DNA of 5,561 nt, taken from NCBI GenBank assembly GCA_903970575.1, contig CAJCJC010000097.1, positions 1 through 5,561 on the forward strand. Direction: 5' to 3'. Source of the DNA: Alphaproteobacteria bacterium. GTDB lineage: Bacteria > Pseudomonadota > Alphaproteobacteria > BOG-932 > Roseiterribacteraceae. The notes under the pieces were generated by a model. That model had not been told where the DNA came from and did not search any database. It was given only the letters and a program-made list of their open reading frames with translations. Made by a program: the position numbers and the translations under genes. Below are positions 1 through 4,978 of this stretch, piece after piece; the first letter of the stretch is position 1; each line of letters begins with the position of its first letter.

Positions 1-918
1 TATCTCACCGTCGGCGATGAGGCGGCCGCGCAAAACGCTCTTGACCTGTCGAAACTCGATCGCGTGTCGCCGGAGGGCGCCGCCCTGATGTCGGTGGTGG
101 CGGCCAGGTTCGGCATCGAACCGGCTGCCCTGCCGGTCGGCGGCCTAAGCGCTCCCTGGGGCACGGGAAACCTGACGGTCCTCGCGCGGCTTTTCGATCC
201 ATTCGCCGCGGCCGCCATCGCGCTGGAACGGGACTGGCTTGAAAAAGAATGGGACGAAACCAAACACCCACGCTGGCCTCAAGGAGCCCCGGCCCGCCAA
301 GGCGGCCGCTTCGCCCCCGGCCAGCAATCGCCATCCACGTCAGCCGGCGCGGAACCGCCATCTCCGGCTGAGCCCACCCCGAGCCCCGGCATCGGCCACA
401 ACTGGCTCCCGCGTCCCGACGATCCGCCCGTCGTTCCCGAGGAAGAGCCGCCGACCGCGCAACTGCGGAACGCCATCATCAAGGATGTCGCTATGTGGCT
501 GTTAAGGCGAGGGGTCCTTGCCCTCGTGCCCGGCGTGGGCGAGGCCCTGGTCGTCATCCAGTTGGGCGTCTGGCTTTATCAATATCTGCCCTTTATCAAC
601 GCCTATCTCAGCGGCCCGAAGACCCTCGCGGAATTGAATGCAGATGCCGCTCGGCCCGCGAAGGGGTACGATATTCATCACATCGTCGAGCAAAACCCCG
701 CGCGCGGCGCTGGTTTCTCGGAATCGCAAATTGAATCCCCTGAAAACAGAGTGCGTATCTCGACATTGAAGCATTGGGAAATGAACGGATGGTATAGTAC
801 GCCAAATAACGATTTTGGCGGCCTCTCGCCTCGATTATATCTAAGAGATAAGGATTGGGCGGAACGGGTAAGAGTCGGTCGTGAGGCCTTGGTCAGGTTC
901 GGAGTTCTGAAGCAATGA
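1..918 (+). CDS. C-terminal part of a polymorphic-type toxin with an HNH-like nuclease tip (5' end outside window)
   Basis: The frame is open from base 1, so I treat it as 5'-truncated; a GTG at 64 has no convincing ribosome binding site. Of the 305 visible residues, 1-88 are an unrecognised helical region. Residues 89-104 carry HPRWPQG...GGRF, a motif I associate with phage-derived alphaproteobacterial proteins. Residues 105-150 are a proline-rich linker with GIGHN at 130-134. Residues 165-200 are strongly hydrophobic, possibly membrane-active or for packing. The tip (about 222-305) has H226-H227, E230, N249, K257-H258 and W264-Y265, the spacing of an HNH/His-Me finger nuclease (HHIVE...ENRVRI...KHWEMNGWY). 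Predicted role: a DNA- or RNA-cutting toxin acting on competitors, with its immunity gene overlapping its stop codon. GC falls from about 71% (241-420) to about 48% (721-900), as expected for an exchangeable tip. Nuclease fold: fairly sure. Delivery route: unknown. Confidence 0.72.
   Translation, partial: YLTVGDEAAAQNALDLSKLDRVSPEGAALMSVVAARFGIEPAALPVGGLSAPWGTGNLTVLARLFDPFAAAAIALERDWLEKEWDETKHPRWPQGAPARQGGRFAPGQQSPSTSAGAEPPSPAEPTPSPGIGHNWLPRPDDPPVVPEEEPPTAQLRNAIIKDVAMWLLRRGVLALVPGVGEALVVIQLGVWLYQYLPFINAYLSGPKTLAELNADAARPAKGYDIHHIVEQNPARGAGFSESQIESPENRVRISTLKHWEMNGWYSTPNNDFGGLSPRLYLRDKDWAERVRVGREALVRFGVLKQ
901..904 (+). promoter_or_regulatory. Ribosome binding site for immunity gene 1, inside the toxin's last codons
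   Basis: GGAG lies 10 bases before the ATG at 915 and is encoded by the toxin's own C-terminal Gly-Val-Leu-Lys-Gln codons. The same arrangement recurs before the second immunity gene (1514-1517); the stretch GGAGTNCTGAAGCAATGA matches at all but one position. Start-codon choice for both immunity genes rests partly on this. Confidence 0.5.
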
Positions 919-1283
919 CGGCGGTTCTTCTATCCGAAATGTGCGTCAGCCAATTGGTCAAAGAGTTCGTGGAACTCGGCATAGCCCAGGGCCAGGCATG
1001 GCGTATTATGGATGTCGAGGAGTTTAATCGGCTTTATGACCTGATCGAGGCCATCATTGAGGAGTTGAAAGGGCGCGACGGCGATATGCGCAGACCACTG
1101 ATTCCACTTTACACCCATCCGGTGATTCGTGTCAGGCTGACGGCCGCGAGGAGGACACTGGCGCTGGAGCCGGAAAAGGCGCGGCGGGTTGTGCAGGACA
1201 TCGCGGATTCGAAATACTCGGAGTCTCCCGATGCCGGCATGTGCCTCTTCCAGTTGGATCGTGGCGCCTTCATTCCGACCTGA
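915..1283 (+). CDS. Putative immunity protein 1, HEAT-like, DUF2019-like
   Basis: This is a 122-residue, probably cytosolic, all-helical protein with no signal peptide. Its ATG overlaps the toxin's TGA (ATGA at 915-918), so translation is probably coupled and antidote is made whenever toxin is made. Features include an N-terminal helix with SQLV (12-15), the block GIAQGQAWRI (22-31), ELKGRDGD (50-57), and a HEAT-like unit from HP (68-69) through VRL (73-75) and the Leu/Ala-rich TLALEP to the QDIADS helix (94-99), ending with DAGM (106-109). From memory this resembles DUF2019, found next to toxins in alphaproteobacteria. It is predicted to bind the adjacent nuclease tip and block it. Inference from position and family resemblance; a role outside immunity cannot be excluded. 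A paralogue about two-thirds identical lies at 1528-1896. Confidence 0.72.
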   Translation: MTAVLLSEMCVSQLVKEFVELGIAQGQAWRIMDVEEFNRLYDLIEAIIEELKGRDGDMRRPLIPLYTHPVIRVRLTAARRTLALEPEKARRVVQDIADSKYSESPDAGMCLFQLDRGAFIPT

Positions 1284-1350
1284 CTCCAATCCCCTTTTCT
1301 AACAGATAGAGATTGGGCGGAACGCGTAAAAGTGGGCCGCGAGACTTTAG

Positions 1351-1506
1351 AACAATATAGTTTAGTTTCGTTCACCCATACAATTGCGAGGAGCGAAGCG
1401 ACGCGGCAATCCAGGAATTCCACGCACCGGCAGTCCTGGATTGCTTCGCTGCGCTCGCAATGACGATTGACATTATCCGATTCAAATAAAACCCTTACCG
1501 CTCTAG
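1351..1506. other. Approx. 156-bp insertion in the toxin-tail relic, flanked by CTTTAG / CTCTAG
   Basis: Comparing the two broken halves of the relic with the intact toxin places the foreign segment between CTTTAG (1345-1350) and CTCTAG (1501-1506). These two hexamers differ at one position and could be a decayed target-site duplication. The segment is AT-rich at its ends and holds the palindromic repeat in the middle. I see no terminal inverted repeats at its edges and no transposase, so it would be a non-autonomous element moved in trans. Exact ends are uncertain by several bases. Confidence 0.45.
1383..1465. repeat. Extragenic palindromic repeat ('CERSEAIQ'-type)
   Basis: The left arm at 1383-1416 begins ATTGCGAGGAGCGAAGCG and ends AATCCAGGA. 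The right arm at 1434-1461 is its imperfect inverse, beginning TCCTGGATTGCTTCGCTG and ending GCTCGCAAT, then TGACG. The arms can form a long cruciform or hairpin with a loop of about 17 bases; the left arm has six extra bases (the GACGCG portion). Such repeats are common between genes in alphaproteobacteria and other bacteria, and translating them gives the familiar spurious peptide CERSEAIQ. Here it sits inside a decayed coding sequence. It is probably mobile in trans, and could act as a transcript-end hairpin between the two immunity genes. Confidence 0.85.
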
Positions 1507-1513
1507 TGAAGTT

Positions 1514-1517
1514 GGAG
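1514..1517 (+). promoter_or_regulatory. Ribosome binding site for immunity gene 2, inside the toxin relic
   Basis: GGAG lies 10 bases before the ATG at 1528, in the same position and context as the site at 901-904. Its preservation next to otherwise decaying toxin sequence, including a frameshift two bases upstream, suggests that this end of the relic is kept because it is the leader of the second immunity gene. Confidence 0.45.
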
Positions 1518-1527
1518 TGCTGAAGCA

Positions 1528-1896
1528 ATGATGAGCGTTCCCCTCTCTGAAATGTCCATCAGCCAATTGGTCAGTGATTTCACTGATAACGGCATAGCCC
1601 AGGGTCAGGCCTGGCGAATTCAGGATATCGAGGAATATACTCGGCTCTATTGGCTGATGGACGCCATTGAGAAGGAGTTGAAATCGCGCGATGGCGATGC
1701 GCGGAGCGCCCTCATTCCACTTTACATACATCCGGCGCCGCATGTGAGGCTAAAGGCCGCGAAGTTGACCTTGGCGCTGGAGCCCATAAAGGCCCGTCAG
1801 GTTCTCCAAGACATCGCGGATTCATATTACTCGGAGCGCCTCGATGCCGGCATGTGCTTGGCGAATCTGGACCATGGAGTCTTCAAACCGACATGA
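1528..1896 (+). CDS. Putative immunity protein 2, paralogue of immunity protein 1
   Basis: This is 122 residues, the same length as the protein at 915-1283, and about 81 of 122 residues match by my count with no gaps. Conserved blocks are SQLV, GIAQGQAWRI, RDGD, the HP...VRL...AA...TLALEP HEAT-like unit, QDIADS and DAGMCL. Differences cluster at residues 16-21, 42-49, 58-61, 67-72, 99-105 and 112-119, which may be toxin-contacting surfaces. The ATG at 1528 aligns with the start of the first paralogue; a second ATG follows at 1531. Its cognate toxin survives only as the relic just upstream, so it is an orphan immunity gene, probably retained to protect against siblings that still carry that toxin variant. 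The frame is intact, arguing for selection. Whether it is expressed from the upstream transcript or its own promoter is unclear. Resembles DUF2019 from memory. Confidence 0.7.
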   Translation: MMSVPLSEMSISQLVSDFTDNGIAQGQAWRIQDIEEYTRLYWLMDAIEKELKSRDGDARSALIPLYIHPAPHVRLKAAKLTLALEPIKARQVLQDIADSYYSERLDAGMCLANLDHGVFKPT

Positions 1897-2032
1897 CCGC
1901 GCACACCTTTCTTATCGAACCCTGCCCCTATCCCGCTTGCCATCCCCGCCCCAATCTGGTCTTCACACCGTCGCGAGGACCGGCGGCGCATTAAGCATGC
2001 TTCAATGCTGAACGCCGCCCGCATCGAGCGAC

Positions 2033-2038
2033 AGGAGG
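2033..2038 (+). promoter_or_regulatory. Strong Shine-Dalgarno that fixes the start of the small membrane-protein gene
   Basis: AGGAGG at 2033-2038 directly abuts an ATG at 2039, too close to serve it. The next in-frame ATG at 2045 is six bases away, an ideal spacing, so I choose 2045 as the start. Confidence 0.7.
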
Positions 2039-2044
2039 ATGGCG

Positions 2045-2371
2045 ATGGGTCTGGGCCGGATCGGCGGTTACATTTTCGCGGCGGCGGTGGCGGCGCTTTT
2101 GACCTACGCCTATATGTGGTTCGATCAAAAGGATGTCGTGCGCTGCGACATCCACCCGCATATCTCCCAGGCCGGTCTCCACGCGCTGCGCGACAATCTC
2201 ATCCGCGCGCGGACCGAGGCCTATAAAGCCACCCTGGCCGACACCAACGATCAGCAAGCCGCTTTCCAGGCCGGCGAGCGCGCCGCCGAGGAAAGCTTCG
2301 AATATGACCTGCGCGCCGCTGTCGGCGACGAATATCTCCGCCACCGCCGCGCCGTGGATAATTGCTTCTAA
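2045..2371 (+). CDS. Small single-helix membrane protein of unknown function
   Basis: I do not recognise this 108-residue protein. It has one predicted transmembrane helix at about residues 7-25 (alanine/leucine-rich, ending YAYMWF). A mostly helical, charged domain follows: Ala/Glu/Arg-rich from about 42 to 105, with FQAGERAAEESFEYDL at 74-89. Two cysteines, Cys34 just after the helix and Cys107 at the penultimate position, could form a disulphide if the domain is outside the cytoplasm. Arg5 before the helix mildly favours N-in, domain-out. The gene follows the immunity genes by 148 bases and has its own strong ribosome binding site, so it is probably a separate unit. A one-helix protein with a helical periplasmic domain could be a phage inner-membrane spanin, given the phage-like motif in the toxin, but this is only a guess. 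Confidence 0.65.
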   Translation: MGLGRIGGYIFAAAVAALLTYAYMWFDQKDVVRCDIHPHISQAGLHALRDNLIRARTEAYKATLADTNDQQAAFQAGERAAEESFEYDLRAAVGDEYLRHRRAVDNCF

Positions 2372-2403
2372 AAGGGCAGGGAAGGCCGCCGCCTCATCCC
2401 GCC
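2370..2403 (-). terminator. Possible intrinsic terminator of the heptose operon
   Basis: Between the converging genes, bases 2375-2403 fold into an imperfect hairpin of about 11 pairs (GGC, GGGA and AGGC arms, loop CGCC, one- and two-base bulges). On the minus strand it lies about 12 bases after the transaldolase stop and is followed by CTTTTA, a short T-run. On the plus strand no T-run follows. The bulges and only four Ts make this a weak candidate. Confidence 0.35.
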
Positions 2404-2415
2404 ATCCTATCTGGA

Positions 2416-3132
2416 TTAGATATTAAACCCGGCGGCGGTCGCGTCGTTGTAAAACATCTTGACCGTATCCAGCGAGTATTCATCCAGATCGTAACCGACA
2501 AGCGCCAGCTTCTTCAGAATGTCATTCGTCACCGTAATGACCTGGCATCCGATTTCGTCGGCCTGGAAAATATTGAGCAATTCGCGCGGGCTCGCCCAAA
2601 TCAGCTCGGCCTTGGGATTGACCTTCAGCATTTCCACCGCCGCCGACATCAACGGCACCGGGTCGCGCCCCGTATCGGCGATCCGGCCGGCGAACACGGA
2701 CACGTAGCTGGCCGCGTCGGGGTTCAGCGCTGCCACCACATTGCGCACCTGCGTCAGCGTCATGATGGCGGTGACGTTGAGTTTCACGCCCTCATCCGCC
2801 AGCCGCTTCACCAGCGCGTAACAGGTTTCGCGCTTCGTGTTGGTCACCGGAATTTTCACGTAGACATTATCGCCCCAGCTCGCGATCTCGAGCGCCTGGC
2901 GCTCCATCTCGGCGAAATCATCCGAGAAAACTTCGAATGAAAGCGGCCGGTCCGGAATCTCGGTCAGGATGTCGAGCGCGAAGGCGCGATAATCCGATAT
3001 GCCCGCCTTGCGCATCAGGGTCGGGTTCGTCGTCAGGCCTTTGACGAAAGGCTTCGCATACATCTCCAGCATGCCGGCCTTATCGGCGCCGTCCGCGAAT
3101 ATTTTCACTTTAAGCTGGTCGATCGAAGTCAT
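2416..3132 (-). CDS. tal: Transaldolase (TalC/FSA-like short family), last gene of the heptose operon
   Basis: This 238-residue cytosolic TIM-barrel aldolase transfers a dihydroxyacetone unit: sedoheptulose 7-phosphate + glyceraldehyde 3-phosphate <-> erythrose 4-phosphate + fructose 6-phosphate. Visible motifs are FAD with Asp14, GLTTNPTL (32-39), the Schiff-base lysine Lys93 in YVKIP, NVT (119-121) and FAGRIADTG (147-155). Glu67 (FEVF) and Phe147 match the residues of true transaldolases (Glu96 and Phe178 of E. coli TalB), not the Gln and Tyr of fructose-6-phosphate aldolase, so transaldolase activity is favoured. It is somewhat longer than FSA-type enzymes (about 215-220). The start ATG overlaps the stop of the phosphatase gene (ATGA, 3129-3132), so it is translated with the heptose genes. 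Its likely job there is making or balancing sedoheptulose 7-phosphate, the pathway's entry sugar; that is inference. Family assignment is secure. Confidence 0.88.
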   Translation of the reverse strand: MTSIDQLKVKIFADGADKAGMLEMYAKPFVKGLTTNPTLMRKAGISDYRAFALDILTEIPDRPLSFEVFSDDFAEMERQALEIASWGDNVYVKIPVTNTKRETCYALVKRLADEGVKLNVTAIMTLTQVRNVVAALNPDAASYVSVFAGRIADTGRDPVPLMSAAVEMLKVNPKAELIWASPRELLNIFQADEIGCQVITVTNDILKKLALVGYDLDEYSLDTVKMFYNDATAAGFNI

Positions 3133-3668
3133 GTCGCTTCCATTCTCTGTAAGATGATTTGAGCGGCTTCCCGCAGGGATCCAACACGAAAATCATAGGC
3201 GTCAGGTTGCTTTTCATCGTACTGGTAGTCGACGAAGAACGTCATGCAGCCTGCCGCCCTGCCTGCCTCCACATCGCGCCAGCGGTCGCCCACCATATAA
3301 CTCGCGGGCAGATCGATATCCCATTCCCGCGCCGCGGCGAGCAATAAACCGGGCTTGGGTTTTCTGCAATCGCATTGATCGGCCCCGTCATGAAAACAGC
3401 TCAAGATCGAGTCCAGCGGCAAAGCATCCTGAAGCGCGCGATTGATGTCCTCGACCAGCGTTTTTGAAACCGTCCCCCGCGCCACATCCGGTTGGTTGGT
3501 CACGACGATCAATTTGAATCCAGCGTCCTTCAACGCCCTCAGGCTTTCGTCGACGCCGTCCAGAATTTCCAACTCATCCAGAGACCCTGGCGGAAACGGT
3601 TTCCCCTCGCGCACGATCGCGCGATTGATGACCCCGTCCCGGTCCAGAAACACCGCGGCTGAACTCAC
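3129..3668 (-). CDS. gmhB: D-glycero-D-manno-heptose 1,7-bisphosphate 7-phosphatase (HAD family, zinc type)
   Basis: It removes the 7-phosphate from heptose 1,7-bisphosphate in the cytosol, the step between the kinase and the nucleotidyltransferase. The 179 residues fit the family. HAD motif I is FLDRDG with Asp9 and Asp11 (nucleophile and acid/base), motif II is TNQ (57-59), motif III is the lysine in CRKPKPG (about 101-107), and motif IV is GDRWRD (127-132). A structural zinc site is visible as Cys91-x-His93 ... Cys99-x-Cys101, with a shorter loop than in E. coli GmhB. I choose GTG at 3668 because its GTGA overlaps the isomerase stop exactly as the neighbouring genes do, and because the N-terminus MSSAAVFLDRDG is then standard. 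An in-frame GTG at 3686 would add six residues. Close HAD relatives such as histidinol-phosphate phosphatase share the motifs, but context favours heptose. Confidence 0.87.
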   Translation of the reverse strand: MSSAAVFLDRDGVINRAIVREGKPFPPGSLDELEILDGVDESLRALKDAGFKLIVVTNQPDVARGTVSKTLVEDINRALQDALPLDSILSCFHDGADQCDCRKPKPGLLLAAAREWDIDLPASYMVGDRWRDVEAGRAAGCMTFFVDYQYDEKQPDAYDFRVGSLREAAQIILQRMEAT

Positions 3669-4264
3669 CGAACGGCCGACTCCCACTTCGTCTGATTGGC
3701 CTTGAGCTTGGGGTGAGACACCAGCAGGTGCCAGATGACAGCCTGGAACGCCTCCGAATGCGGCGTGATATTTTCAGGATTGACGGTCGGGATAATCACG
3801 CAGACATCCGCCGCTTGGGCGGTATAGCCGCCGTCACGCCCCACGACGCCGGTGATCTTCGCCCCCACTTCCTTCGCGTATTTCAGCGCTTCGACAAGAT
3901 TCGGGCTGATATTCTTCTCGAGGTTCCCGCCGCCGACGGAGAATATGAAGATGGCGTCCTTGGGCAAAAGCTTGCTCGTCTTGAGCCAGGCGACGAAAAT
4001 CGTGCCCCACCCTTCGTCATTGGTCCGCGCCGTCAGCTCGGAAACGTTATCGGTGGGCGCATAGGATTCGATGCCGACGATTTTGCGGAAATCGTTCACG
4101 GCGTGGGAGCAGTTGCCCGCGCTGCCGCCGACGCCCAGGAAAAACAGTCGTCCGCCGTCCGCTTTGACGCCAGCCAACAAATCGGCCATCCCCTCGACGG
4201 CGTCCATGTCTATTTTCTGAATAATCTCGATGGCTTCATCGAGATGCTGCTTGGCGTAGGTCAT
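3665..4264 (-). CDS. gmhA: SIS-domain phosphoheptose isomerase (GmhA-like, divergent active site)
   Basis: The predicted reaction is sedoheptulose 7-phosphate to D-glycero-D-manno-heptose 7-phosphate, the first committed step. The protein has 199 residues, close to E. coli GmhA. After an N-terminal helical segment (1-36) comes the SIS fold, with a phosphate-binding loop GVGGSAGN (44-51; GmhA usually GNGGSAxD), a second loop SVGGGN (109-114; usually STSGNS), and a C-terminal helix with His169, Glu171 and His179. Hand alignment places Asp58 where E. coli GmhA has catalytic Glu65, and His179 where it has its C-terminal catalytic histidine. These changes mark a subfamily seen in alphaproteobacterial polysaccharide clusters; isomerase activity is likely but not certain. 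ATG 4264 overlaps the nucleotidyltransferase stop (ATGA, 4261-4264), and the 3' end overlaps the phosphatase start. A different sugar-phosphate isomerase activity is the main alternative. Confidence 0.8.
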   Translation of the reverse strand: MTYAKQHLDEAIEIIQKIDMDAVEGMADLLAGVKADGGRLFFLGVGGSAGNCSHAVNDFRKIVGIESYAPTDNVSELTARTNDEGWGTIFVAWLKTSKLLPKDAIFIFSVGGGNLEKNISPNLVEALKYAKEVGAKITGVVGRDGGYTAQAADVCVIIPTVNPENITPHSEAFQAVIWHLLVSHPKLKANQTKWESAVR

Positions 4265-4965
4265 GCTATTCCTTTCCCGCGAAAATAGTCTTCGGTCTCT
4301 CTCAGGCCGCTATGAGAACCGATCTCGTAGAAGCGCTCATGGACTTCAAAACCCGCCAGCCTGTCCTCAAGCGACAATTGCTGATAAATATCCGCTAAAT
4401 CGAAAGCCTGACCGAGCGGGAAAGCATCTATACAGCCTGCCGATATAATTCCCAAGCCGTAATCGATATACTCCATATCCAAAGACGGGTTATGCTTATT
4501 ATATTGAATTAATTGTCCATTTCGGAACAGAACGTTACTTTTATCCCATCGATTTGCATTGCGCAATACGGTCATAAGGGCGGGCTTGCCTGACTTGGCA
4601 TAGGCCGCCTGGACCTGCGCGAAATCGACCGGAAGAAACGAGTCGCCATACAGGACGAAGAAATCGTCGCCCAGCAACGGCAGCGCTTGCCTGAGCGCGC
4701 CCCCCGTGCCGAGCAATTTCGGACCGTCCGGGGCATAAAGCACGCTTAACCCAAACTGGTTCCCGTCGCCCACCACGGCCTCGATCTGCTCTCCCAGATA
4801 GCCGATGCATAGGACCACCTTGCTCACGCCTTGCTCACGCAGATAAAGCAACTGGCGGCAAATGAACGGCTGTCCGGCCACGTCGACCAACGCCTTGGGA
4901 ATTTTTTCGGTTATCGGGCGCAAGCGGGTCGCAAGACCGCCGGCCAGGATCGCAACCGGGTGCAT
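4261..4965 (-). CDS. hddC: Sugar-1-phosphate nucleotidyltransferase (HddC-like, probable heptose-1-P guanylyltransferase)
   Basis: Predicted to join a nucleoside triphosphate to D-glycero-alpha-D-manno-heptose 1-phosphate, giving NDP-heptose (GDP-heptose in the known HddC pathway) plus pyrophosphate. The 234-residue cytosolic Rossmann-like enzyme opens with the nucleotide loop LAGGLATRLRP (7-17), followed by PK (23-24), LGTGGA (85-90) and the metal-binding GDSF (107-110, Asp108). The start at ATG 4965 puts the nucleotide loop at residue 7 as usual. An open extension upstream to 5043 only overlaps the kinase gene in another frame. GAGG at about 4977-4980, overlapping the kinase stop, is a possible ribosome binding site; the gap is 13 bases. 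Base choice cannot be read from sequence: UTP-using relatives look similar. Bases 4441-4560 are only about 35% GC, far below the rest of the gene. Confidence 0.82.
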   Translation of the reverse strand: MHPVAILAGGLATRLRPITEKIPKALVDVAGQPFICRQLLYLREQGVSKVVLCIGYLGEQIEAVVGDGNQFGLSVLYAPDGPKLLGTGGALRQALPLLGDDFFVLYGDSFLPVDFAQVQAAYAKSGKPALMTVLRNANRWDKSNVLFRNGQLIQYNKHNPSLDMEYIDYGLGIISAGCIDAFPLGQAFDLADIYQQLSLEDRLAGFEVHERFYEIGSHSGLRETEDYFRGKGIA

Positions 4966-4978
4966 CAGGCCGGATACC

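Larger units (their letters stand above)
1299..1531 (+). pseudogene. Relic of a second toxin 3' end, split by a repeat-bearing insertion
   Basis: Bases 1299-1349 match the intact toxin at 841-891 in frame (40 of 51 bases by hand), reading L-T-D-R-D-W-A-E-R-V-K-V-G-R-E-T-L against the toxin's L-R-D-K-D-W-A-E-R-V-R-V-G-R-E-A-L. Bases 1500-1531 then match 886-918, reading A-L-V-K-(F)-G-V-L-K-Q-stop, with one base missing after AAG (1512-1513). The two halves are separated by about 150 bp of unrelated sequence. No start codon and no nuclease motif remain, so it cannot be a working toxin. The left half's frame runs on through the palindrome to a TGA at 1461. The relic ends in the same overlap with the next immunity gene (ATGATGA, stop at 1529-1531) as the intact toxin, showing it came as a toxin-tail plus immunity unit. 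Confidence 0.8.

Noticed and set aside
1467..1500. TTGACA at 1467-1472 as a -35 box for the second immunity gene
   Set aside because: A perfect -35 match, but no acceptable -10 box lies 16-18 bases downstream, so I do not annotate a promoter.
1109..1528. Minus-strand open frame across the palindrome, containing the peptide CERSEAIQ
   Set aside because: This peptide is the well-known spurious translation of the palindromic repeat; the rest of the frame is antisense to the immunity gene and the toxin relic.
1993..2002. Perfect 10-base palindrome AAGCATGCTT upstream of the small membrane-protein gene
   Set aside because: Too short to distinguish from chance, with no promoter seen around it and no second copy noticed.
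2362..2940. Plus-strand open frame antisense to the transaldolase gene
   Set aside because: High-GC shadow of a well-supported gene; His/Arg-rich composition and no recognisable domain.
3713..4288. Plus-strand open frame of 191 codons antisense to the isomerase gene
   Set aside because: The isomerase on the other strand has clear SIS motifs and operon overlaps; this frame has Asp/Arg-rich shadow composition.
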